Both the position numbers and the translations under genes were made by a program. From positions 1 to 5,666 of the forward strand of contig JAEEGY010000074.1 in NCBI GenBank assembly GCA_016280565.1: 5,666 nucleotides of DNA, written 5' to 3'. The DNA comes from Fretibacterium sp. Lineage in GTDB: Bacteria > Synergistota > Synergistia > Synergistales > Aminobacteriaceae. Below the pieces are notes generated by a model. It did not search any database. It was not told the origin of the DNA and saw only the letters and a program-made list of their open reading frames with translations. Below are positions 1-5,097 of this stretch, in pieces. Within the stretch, counting starts at the first letter, position 1; each line of letters starts with the position of its first letter.

Positions 1-40
1 GAAGGCCAGATGACGTTTATGCAGAACGGAGGGGAAGAGG

Positions 41-68
41 AAAAAAAAGCCGGGGATTGCCCCCCGGC
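41..68 (-). terminator. Strong intrinsic terminator after metK
   Basis: GCCGGGG (68-62), loop GGCAAT, CCCCGGC (55-49) and eight T (48-41) make a textbook rho-independent terminator, 22 nt after the metK stop. It ends the metK transcript. Nothing recognisable remains in bases 1-40. Confidence 0.95.
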
Positions 69-90
69 GCATGAAGTTAAAACAATGGGA

Positions 91-1296
91 CTACAGTCCA
101 GCGGCCTTGCGCAGGGCGTCAGCCCGGTCGGTCTTCTCCCAGCCCGGAAGGACGGGCAGGTCGATGCGGCCCATGTGGCCGTAGGCGGCCAGAGCGCGAT
201 ACTGCGGCTTGCGAAGGTCGAGGTCGCGAATGATCGCGGCGGGGCGGAAGTCAAAGTGCTCGCGCAGGAGCTCCACGATCTTCGCGTCGCTGAGCTTGCC
301 CGTGCCGAAGGTGTTCACGTTCAGGGAGACGGGCTCGGCCACGCCGATGGCGTAGGCCACCTGGATCTGGCATTCGTCCGCGATGCCCGCGGCCACGATG
401 TTCTTCGCGGCATAGCGGGTCATGTAGGCGCCACTGCGGTCCACCTTCGTCGGGTCCTTGCCGGAGAAGGCGCCGCCGCCGTGCGGCACCCAGCCGCCGT
501 AGGTGTCCACGATGATCTTGCGCCCCGTCAGGCCTGTGTCGGCCATGGGCCCGCCCTTCACGAAGCGCCCCGTCGGGTTGACGAAGATGCGCGTAGAGGA
601 GTCGATGAGGTGGGCGGGAACGATGGGGTTGATGACGTTCTCGATGATGTCCGACCGAATCTCCTTCAGGCTCGCCTCGGGGTGATGCTGGGCGGAGATG
701 ACGATGGTATCCGCGTGGACGGCCTTCCGGCCCTCATAGCGGAGGGAGACCTGGCTCTTGCCGTCCGGACGCAGATAGGAGAGCGTGCCGTCCTTGCGCA
801 CCCTGGTGAGCTGGCGGGCCAGCTTGTGGGCCAGGGCGATGGGCATGGGCATGAACTCCTCCGTCTCGTTGCATGCGTAGCCAAACATCATGCCCTGGTC
901 GCCGGCGCCGGTCTTGGCGATGTCCGCCTCGGAGAGTTCCTTGTCCCTCACCTCGATGGCGTTGTCCACGCCCTGGGCGATGTCGCCGGACTGCTCGTCG
1001 ATCGCCGTGAGCACGGCGCAGGTCTCGCCGTCAAAGCCATACTTGGCACGGGTGTAGCCGATCTCCTGAACGATGCTCCGCGCCAGCTTGGGGATGTCCA
1101 CATAAGTCTTTGTCGTGATCTCCCCGGAGACCACCACCAGCCCCGTCGTGCAGAGCGTTTCGCAGGCCACGCGGCCGTTGGGGTCGTCCTTGAGGATCGC
1201 GTCCAGAACGCCGTCGGAAATCTGGTCGGCGACCTTATCAGGGTGTCCCTCCGTCACGGACTCCGAGGAGAAGATGAAGCTGTCAACTTTTGCCAT
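91..1296 (-). CDS. metK: S-adenosylmethionine synthetase
   Basis: MetK makes S-adenosylmethionine from ATP and methionine in the cytoplasm, supplying methyl groups to the cell. From the ATG at 1296 it has 401 residues, near the B. subtilis length. Hallmarks: [20 protein letters not shown] (9-28) with the ATP-binding His, [10 protein letters not shown] (102-111) before the mobile active-site loop, signature [12 protein letters not shown] (130-141), and signature [19 protein letters not shown] (273-291) of the phosphate-binding segment. Nothing essential appears missing. The gene stands alone: a SAM-I riboswitch with a terminator lies upstream, and a strong intrinsic terminator follows 22 nt after the stop. 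Its own product should therefore repress it. A 466-residue open frame on the opposite strand is a GC-driven shadow. Confidence 0.98.
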   Translation of the reverse strand: MAKVDSFIFSSESVTEGHPDKVADQISDGVLDAILKDDPNGRVACETLCTTGLVVVSGEITTKTYVDIPKLARSIVQEIGYTRAKYGFDGETCAVLTAIDEQSGDIAQGVDNAIEVRDKELSEADIAKTGAGDQGMMFGYACNETEEFMPMPIALAHKLARQLTRVRKDGTLSYLRPDGKSQVSLRYEGRKAVHADTIVISAQHHPEASLKEIRSDIIENVINPIVPAHLIDSSTRIFVNPTGRFVKGGPMADTGLTGRKIIVDTYGGWVPHGGGAFSGKDPTKVDRSGAYMTRYAAKNIVAAGIADECQIQVAYAIGVAEPVSLNVNTFGTGKLSDAKIVELLREHFDFRPAAIIRDLDLRKPQYRALAAYGHMGRIDLPVLPGWEKTDRADALRKAAGL

Positions 1297-1304
1297 ATTG
1301 CCTA

Positions 1305-1309
1305 CCTCC
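1305..1309 (-). promoter_or_regulatory. metK ribosome-binding site deciding the start
   Basis: GGAGG lies eight bases before the ATG at 1296. An in-frame TTG at 1311 overlaps this site and would add five residues (MEVGN). The ribosome site rules that start out and fixes ATG 1296, giving the family-typical beginning [14 protein letters not shown]. Confidence 0.85.
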
Positions 1310-1333
1310 AAAGATTATTTTTTATAAACTCCC

Positions 1334-1360
1334 CGCCCGCCGGGACAGCCCCGGCGGACA
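1334..1360 (-). other. Strong GC hairpin between riboswitch terminator and metK ribosome site
   Basis: CCGCCGGG (1357-1350) and CCCGGCGG (1344-1337) pair perfectly around GCTGT, and T-G, G-C and T-G pairs extend the stem to about 11 bp. An AT-rich stretch including TTTATAAAAAATAATC follows, not a T run, so it is not a usual terminator. It sits about 25 nt before the GGAGG of metK. It may stabilise the mRNA or insulate the ribosome site; the function is unknown. Confidence 0.55.
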
Positions 1361-1370
1361 ACCTTCACGC

Positions 1371-1408
1371 AAAAAAGAGCGCTCCTCCAAGACAGGAAGA
1401 GCGCTCTT
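1371..1408 (-). terminator. SAM-controlled intrinsic terminator upstream of metK
   Basis: AAGAGCGCTCTTCC (1408-1395) pairs with GGAGGAGCGCTCTT (1388-1375) over 14 bp with one G-U, around the loop TGTCTT, and TTTT follows, so six T in a row with the end of the stem. It is the expression platform of the riboswitch and should form when SAM stabilises P1, stopping transcription about 75 nt before the metK ATG. Confidence 0.92.
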
Positions 1409-1426
1409 AAAGACTATTCTCTTCCT
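1394..1426 (-). promoter_or_regulatory. Antiterminator helix of the metK riboswitch
   Basis: AGGAAGAG (1426-1419) is perfectly complementary to CTCTTCCT (1401-1394), giving 8 bp. The left strand shares its first two bases with the 3' strand of P1, and the right strand lies in the 5' arm of the terminator, so this helix is exclusive with both. Without SAM it should form and allow transcription into metK. This was read from complementarity only and was not folded computationally. Confidence 0.7.
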
Positions 1427-1538
1427 CTCATCATCCAGCCTGGGAACACATTTCCCTCCCAGGCTGCTGGTATTGGCACCTGATTTGACAGGTTGCCGGG
1501 CTTCATCGGGCCAGTCCCTCCACCTCTCTTGATAAGAG
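1425..1538 (-). ncRNA. SAM-I (S-box) riboswitch aptamer controlling metK
   Basis: The aptamer binds S-adenosylmethionine and controls transcription into metK, whose product makes that ligand. The conserved core is present in order: CTCTTATCAAGAGAGG, GTGGAGGGACTGGCCCGATG, AAGCCCGGCAACC, then GGTGCCAATACCAGC. Helices can be drawn. P1 pairs CTCTTATCA (1538-1530) with TGATGAGAG (1433-1425), 9 bp with one G-U. P2 lies in the GGGACTGGCCC/CCCGGCAACC region. P3 pairs ACCTG (1493-1489) with CAGGT (1482-1478). P4 pairs CAGCCTGGGA (1466-1457) with TCCCAGGCTG (1445-1436), a perfect 10 bp. Its position directly upstream of metK and the switchable terminator downstream make the assignment very firm. High SAM should favour P1 and termination. 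Confidence 0.97.
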
Positions 1539-1545
1539 TGTTTCG

Positions 1546-1551
1546 ATTGTA
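1546..1551 (-). promoter_or_regulatory. Candidate -10 box for the metK riboswitch transcript
   Basis: TACAAT matches TATAAT at five of six positions. The expected start, about seven bases further, falls near 1539, right at the 5' strand of riboswitch helix P1, which is where such transcripts often begin. No convincing -35 exists at 16-18 nt; TTGGCC (1577-1572) is 20 nt away. The promoter may depend on an activator or be weak, and read-through from rpsD cannot be excluded. Confidence 0.5.
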
Positions 1552-1563
1552 AATGTTGCTGAC

Positions 1564-1575
1564 GGCCTTGCGGCC
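1564..1575 (-). other. Hairpin with GCAA tetraloop between rpsD and metK
   Basis: GGCC, GCAA, GGCC form a 4-bp stem closed by a GNRA-type tetraloop, directly after the T run of the rpsD terminator. No T run follows, so it is not itself a terminator. It could protect the 3' end of the rpsD mRNA or may be incidental. It occupies the place where the -35 box of the metK promoter would be expected. Confidence 0.35.
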
Positions 1576-1593
1576 AAAAGGCGCTGTGCGCCT
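1576..1593 (-). terminator. Weak intrinsic terminator after rpsD
   Basis: Starting 11 nt after the rpsD stop, the minus strand reads AGGCGC, loop ACA, GCGCCT, then TTT, so four T in a row counting the last stem base. This is a 6-bp GC-rich stem with a short T run, modest but well placed. It is followed immediately by a second hairpin, GGCC-GCAA-GGCC (1575-1564). Together they separate rpsD from the metK leader. Confidence 0.5.
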
Positions 1594-1604
1594 CCTACTT
1601 TAGA

Positions 1605-2201
1605 CTACTTAGAATACAACTCGACCGCCAGGATCTCGTTGACCTCGATGGGCAGCTCCTCACGCAGAGGCTCGCGGATCAGCTTTGCGCTGAACTGATC
1701 CTTATTCTTCTCGATGTAGGGAACATTGAAGGCCACCAAGCCCTGGAAGTTGTCCTGGAAGAGCGTGTTTGTCCGGGACTTCTCCTTCAGACTGATGACG
1801 TCGTCCACCTTCACTCCGTAGGAGGGGATGTCCACCTTCGCTCCATTGACGAGGATGTGCCCGTGGCTGACGAGCTGACGCGCCTGACGGATGGACCGGG
1901 CAAAACCGATGCGATAGACCAGGTTGTCCAGACGGCACTCCAGCGCCTTCAGCAGCGCCACGCCCGTCATCTCCTGGCTCTTCTTGGCAATATCAAAATA
2001 GCGGGCAAACTGCCTCTCCAGGATGCCGTAGTAAGCCTTGATCTTCTGCTTCTCCATGAGCTGAAGGCCATACTGCGAAACCTTCTGTCCGCTGCGCGCG
2101 GGCTTCTTGGGGTCCACCCTCTTCAACGCTTTGGGGTGACCGCAGACGTTCACGCCAAGGTGACGGCACAGCTTAAAACGGGGCTCTCTTCGGGTTGCCA
2201 T
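1605..2201 (-). CDS. rpsD: 30S ribosomal protein S4
   Basis: S4 is a primary 16S rRNA-binding protein that nucleates 30S assembly and acts in decoding fidelity. The 198 residues are of usual length. The N-terminal part has [21 protein letters not shown] with only two cysteines (12 and 20), so it lacks the four-cysteine zinc site of some S4 proteins. The conserved core follows: [24 protein letters not shown] in sense, then the S4 RNA-binding domain (about 88-150) with [31 protein letters not shown] and [14 protein letters not shown]. The ATG at 2201 has AAGGAG at good spacing. The gene stands apart from rpsM, rpsK, rpoA and rplQ, the alpha-operon partners it has in many bacteria; a solitary rpsD is also known, for example in B. 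subtilis. It has its own predicted promoter upstream and a terminator-like hairpin downstream. Confidence 0.97.
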   Translation of the reverse strand: MATRREPRFKLCRHLGVNVCGHPKALKRVDPKKPARSGQKVSQYGLQLMEKQKIKAYYGILERQFARYFDIAKKSQEMTGVALLKALECRLDNLVYRIGFARSIRQARQLVSHGHILVNGAKVDIPSYGVKVDDVISLKEKSRTNTLFQDNFQGLVAFNVPYIEKNKDQFSAKLIREPLREELPIEVNEILAVELYSK

Positions 2202-2291
2202 AAAGACTCTCCTTTTCCAAAACTTATAAATTCAGGCCGTTGGGCCTCTTTGATTTACAAAACCAAACTGCCAAACCCAAACAACTTTGTG
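2202..2291 (-). promoter_or_regulatory. rpsD leader with GTTTGG triplet, small hairpin and ribosome site
   Basis: The predicted untranslated leader of rpsD contains three GTTTGG copies (2282-2277, 2276-2271, 2268-2263), a 5-bp hairpin AGGCC/GGCCT with CAAC loop (2247-2234), and the ribosome site AAGGAG seven bases before the ATG. S4 is known to repress its own synthesis through leader RNA in E. coli and B. subtilis. This leader could serve the same role, but I cannot match it to a described S4-binding structure. Confidence 0.35.
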
Positions 2292-2320
2292 AGTTTAGCA
2301 CTTGTCCTCTAAAATGTAAA
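2292..2320 (-). promoter_or_regulatory. Predicted sigma-70-type promoter for rpsD
   Basis: On the minus strand TTTACA (2320-2315, five of six to TTGACA) is followed after exactly 17 bases by TAAACT (2297-2292, four of six to TATAAT). Transcription would begin near 2285 and give an rpsD leader of about 84 nt. This fits rpsD being its own transcription unit, although no terminator is visible between the acidic ORF and this site, so read-through from gltX is also possible. Confidence 0.6.
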
Positions 2321-2334
2321 GCTCCAACCCCATC

Positions 2335-2523
2335 CTATAATTGTGACACAGAAGCCTCCGCCGTGAAGGCCGGCCAGAAATTCTCAATGGCTTCCTCATA
2401 GGACTCAAAAGGGGGGATGTCCATGATGGCGTCAACGAAGACGAACTCCTCAAAGTCGTTCAGCGCCGTCTCCCCAAGCCAGTTTTCTTCATCGCAGAAT
2501 TTGTTGTGCGAGTAGACAGGCAT
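2335..2523 (-). CDS. Small, very acidic hypothetical protein downstream of gltX
   Basis: I do not recognise this 62-residue ORF. It begins MPVYSHNKFCDEENWLG and contains 14 Asp/Glu but only one Lys and no Arg, so it should be strongly acidic. It has two Trp and several Phe (EEFVFVDAIMDIPPF, then ENFWPAF), one Cys, no signal peptide and no membrane segment. Codon choice is GC-rich at third positions, like its neighbours, which favours real coding. The ATG is 25 nt after the gltX stop, with a purine-rich AAGGGGG about ten bases upstream, so it is likely the last gene of the recR-ispDF-gltX transcript. The frame can be extended to 2622, but that part overlaps the end of gltX and has no supported start. 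It could be a small regulator, a binding partner or a chance ORF; the function is unknown. Confidence 0.6.
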   Translation of the reverse strand: MPVYSHNKFCDEENWLGETALNDFEEFVFVDAIMDIPPFESYEEAIENFWPAFTAEASVSQL

Positions 2524-2548
2524 TCCTTCACCGCCCCCTTCCGCTCCA

Positions 2549-3925
2549 TTATAGCAGACCCAGCCGCGCCGCGCACTCTTCGCGCCCCAGCGTGAAGACC
2601 ACGAGGGGAAGAGGCGCGCCACTGTCCCTCCCGGTCAGGAGCCGGCGCAGGGGGTGAAAGAAGGCCCTTCCCTTCAGGCCGCGTTCCTTCATAAAGGAGC
2701 GCAGAAGCCCCTCGGCCGCCTCTGGGGTCCAGGAGGCTAGCTTTGCCAGTTCCGCGGCCAGCTGGGGCATCCAGGGCTCGCGGGGCTCCGAATCAGAGCG
2801 GCTCCACAGGAAGGACAGGGCCTCGTTCAGGTCCCGGAGGAATGGGGCCTCCTCAAGCAGGTCGGCCACAATGGGGGCCAAACGCTCCTCAAAGGGGGCA
2901 AAGCGAGGCTCCCCGGCGATAAGCTCCGCAGCCAGGGCCTCCCCTCCCCGCTGCTTTATTGCCTCTCTCTGCCAATGCAGCAGATGCTCCTCGTCGTGGA
3001 CCGGCGAGGATTGGGCGATCTTATCGAGGGAGAAGGACGCGGCCAGGGAAGCCAGGTCAAAGGGATTTGCCTCCGCCTCCGGCGTCCAGCTCAGCGTCGC
3101 CAGGTAGGCGTCCAGGGCCTCGGGCAGAAAGCCCCGCTCCCGGTACTCCCGGATGGGCGTCGAGCCCGTCCGCTTGCCCAGCTTGCGCCGGTCTGCCGAC
3201 AGGACCATCGGGATGTGGGCAAAAACCGGGCGGAGCCAGCCCATGCGGTCGATGATCGCCAGCTGACGGGCGGTGTTGGGGACGTGCTCATCCCCCCGGA
3301 TGACGTGGGTGATGCCCGTCAGGTAATCGTCCACGGCGGAGGCGAAGAGGTACGTCGGGGTCCCGTCGCTCCGTTGAACAACGAAGTCCCCTATCGTCCC
3401 CGCAGGGAAGCTCTGGGGCCCACGCACGGCATCGTTAAAGGCGGCGGAGTAGCCCTCCGGCAGGGCCAGACGCCAGCAGGGGCGTTCCCCCGCCTCCATA
3501 CGCCGCCGCGCCTCATCCGGGGAGAGGGACCGGCACCGCCCGTCGTAGCGTGGCGGTTCTCCCCGGGCGGTCTGCCCCTCCCTCAGGGAGGTCAGGCGCT
3601 CCTCCGTGCAGAAGCAGGGGTAGACCGCCCCCGCCTCCCGCAGCCGGTCCATCCACTGGGCATAAATCTCCCCCCGTTCGCTCTGGCGGAGGGGCGTGTC
3701 CGATGGGATGTCCGGCCCTGCGTCCCACGTCAGGCCCAGCCAGTGCAGGTCGTTCAGCAGCCGCGCCTCATACTCCTTCCGGGAGCGCTCCGCGTCCGTG
3801 TCGTCAATGCGGAGGAGAAACTCTCCCCCCGCCGAGCGGGCAAACAAATAATTGAAGAGCGCGGTCCGCGCCCCTCCGATGTGCAGCTCCCCCGTTGGAG
3901 AGGGGGCAAAGCGAGTACGGATCAT
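2549..3925 (-). CDS. gltX: Glutamyl-tRNA synthetase, class I
   Basis: This enzyme charges tRNA with glutamate, in some bacteria tRNA-Gln as well. It has 458 residues, a usual length for bacterial GluRS. The Rossmann fold opens with RFAPSPTGELHIGGARTALF, carrying the HIGH-type motif as HIGG (15-18), followed by LRIDDTD (38-44). A zinc-type region has C104-F-C106 and C131 at the same spacing as in E. coli, but the fourth ligand position is Ser133. GDEHVPNTARQ (211-221) fits the active site. The second signature is KLGKR (248-252) where KLSKR is usual. The C-terminal anticodon-binding domain ends with PLRRLLTGRDSGAPL. The ATG at 3925 is chosen because GAGGAGG lies about nine bases upstream and the family N-terminus begins there; a longer frame to 4147 would add 74 residues that only shadow ispDF. 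The ATG overlaps the ispDF stop as ATGA. Whether it is discriminating or charges both tRNAs cannot be told here. Confidence 0.96.
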   Translation of the reverse strand: MIRTRFAPSPTGELHIGGARTALFNYLFARSAGGEFLLRIDDTDAERSRKEYEARLLNDLHWLGLTWDAGPDIPSDTPLRQSERGEIYAQWMDRLREAGAVYPCFCTEERLTSLREGQTARGEPPRYDGRCRSLSPDEARRRMEAGERPCWRLALPEGYSAAFNDAVRGPQSFPAGTIGDFVVQRSDGTPTYLFASAVDDYLTGITHVIRGDEHVPNTARQLAIIDRMGWLRPVFAHIPMVLSADRRKLGKRTGSTPIREYRERGFLPEALDAYLATLSWTPEAEANPFDLASLAASFSLDKIAQSSPVHDEEHLLHWQREAIKQRGGEALAAELIAGEPRFAPFEERLAPIVADLLEEAPFLRDLNEALSFLWSRSDSEPREPWMPQLAAELAKLASWTPEAAEGLLRSFMKERGLKGRAFFHPLRRLLTGRDSGAPLPLVVFTLGREECAARLGLL

Positions 3926-5097
3926 GAGCTTTCGCCCTCCTCGCTTGGAACCCGGTACAGGGTCGCCGCGACCCAGCAGGTCATGGCCCCCCCCCTGCCC
4001 TCGTCTCCCGTTCCCTCCGCGGACTTGGCCTTGAGGTTGACGCAGTTTGGCCTGCCGGGGTCCAGGATGGCAGAAAGGCGCTTTTTCATCTCCGGCAGAT
4101 GGGCGTTCAGACGCGGGACCTGGGCCTGAACCACAGCGTCCACCCATGAGACGCGCCAGCCCTCCCCGCGGACCCTCCTCACGACCTCCCGCAGAAGCTC
4201 CATGCTGTCCGCTCCCCGATAGGCCGGGTCGCTGGCGGGGAACAGGTTGCCGATGTCCGGCAGCCCGGCGGCCCCCAGGAGCGCGTCGGCAATAGCGTGG
4301 GCCAGAAGGTCCGCGTCGGAGTGCCCCAGCAGCCCCAGGGGAGAGTCCTTGATCCGAACGCCCCCAAGGATCAGCGGCCGGTCCGGAACCAGCCGGTGCA
4401 CGTCATAGCCCAGCCCCGTCCTCTGAGTTACCTCTTCCCTTTCCCTTTCAGCCAGCGCCCGTGCCATCCGCAGGTCATCCGGCCAGGTGACTTTAAAGTT
4501 CAACCGCTCCCCCTCCACACAGTGCAGTTCTAACCCGGCGGCCAGCCAGGCCTCCGCCTCGTCCTTCGCTCCCCTGCCATGTTCCCGCAGGGCATCGATC
4601 AAAGCCGGCCTGTAAAACGATTGGGGCGTCTGGGTAATGAAGAGCCCCTCCCGGTCCACCGCGGAGACCCGCTCTCCCTCTACTCGCTTCAGGGCGTCGG
4701 CTACGGGGAGCACGGGGATGGCCCCCGCCGTCTTGGACGTAGCCTCCATGAGCCGCCGCAGCAGAGCCTCCCCGGCAAAGGGACGCGCCGCGTCGTGGAC
4801 CATAACGTAATCATAGGACGCAGACAGCAGCCCATTCAGAACAGAATCCGCCCGCGACGCGCCGCCCTCCGCGATGCGCAGCGGGATTGGGGGATTCTCA
4901 TCCCAAGGCTGAGAGACGGCCTCTCCCCGCGGGAGGACCAGGACGATCTCGCTGACCCCCGCGCCAGCCAGGGACGCTGCCCTCTCCGCACTCCAGCGCC
5001 AGAGGGCCCGGCCGTCCAGAGGAAGGAACTGCTTGCGCTGCCCCCCCATGCGGCTGCCGCTGCCCCCCGCAACGATGACGAAGGAAAAGTTCTTCAA
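3922..5097 (-). CDS. ispDF: Bifunctional IspD/IspF: MEP cytidylyltransferase fused to MEcPP synthase
   Basis: This single 391-residue protein would carry out two steps of the non-mevalonate (MEP) isoprenoid pathway: CTP-dependent cytidylylation of methylerythritol phosphate, and cyclisation to the 2,4-cyclodiphosphate. Residues 1-215 are IspD: the nucleotide loop VAGGSGSRMGGQRKQF (9-24), SRADSVLNGL (81-90), HDAARPF (101-107), TQTPQSF (155-161) and KVTWPDDL (202-209). Residues 227-383 are IspF: GLGYDVH with presumed metal ligands D232 and H234, GHSDADLLAHA with H267, DIGNLFPASDP (281-291) and a C-terminal KSAEGTGDEGRGG stretch. The linker is only about 12 residues. The start is TTG, supported by GGAGG six bases upstream and by IspD beginning just before its nucleotide loop. 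The TTG overlaps the recR stop, and the TGA stop overlaps the gltX ATG. IspDF fusions are known in alpha- and epsilonproteobacteria; the wider distribution was not checked. Confidence 0.95.
   Translation of the reverse strand: MKNFSFVIVAGGSGSRMGGQRKQFLPLDGRALWRWSAERAASLAGAGVSEIVLVLPRGEAVSQPWDENPPIPLRIAEGGASRADSVLNGLLSASYDYVMVHDAARPFAGEALLRRLMEATSKTAGAIPVLPVADALKRVEGERVSAVDREGLFITQTPQSFYRPALIDALREHGRGAKDEAEAWLAAGLELHCVEGERLNFKVTWPDDLRMARALAEREREEVTQRTGLGYDVHRLVPDRPLILGGVRIKDSPLGLLGHSDADLLAHAIADALLGAAGLPDIGNLFPASDPAYRGADSMELLREVVRRVRGEGWRVSWVDAVVQAQVPRLNAHLPEMKKRLSAILDPGRPNCVNLKAKSAEGTGDEGRGGAMTCWVAATLYRVPSEEGESS

Noticed and set aside
1321..1326. TATAAA as an internal metK promoter
   Set aside because: Transcription would begin at the ribosome site, and the -35 position falls inside the GC hairpin with no match.
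10..1410. 466-residue open frame on the plus strand opposite metK
   Set aside because: It is antisense to a certain metK and its riboswitch; length follows from GC-rich codons, and its protein has no recognisable domain.
2234..2247. AGGCC/GGCCT hairpin as a terminator for the gltX transcript
   Set aside because: The stem is only 5 bp, no T run follows, and it lies downstream of the predicted rpsD promoter.
2524..2622. 95-residue version of the small acidic ORF
   Set aside because: The added 33 residues overlap the end of gltX, are basic and unlike the acidic remainder, and have no ribosome site.
2975..4129. 384-residue open frame on the plus strand opposite gltX and ispDF
   Set aside because: It is a shadow of two certain genes, is low-complexity in Pro, Arg and Gly, and has no motif.
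3926..4147. 74-residue N-terminal extension of gltX
   Set aside because: The extension lies wholly in ispDF coding sequence and is unlike any GluRS; the ATG at 3925 has a ribosome site and matches the family start.
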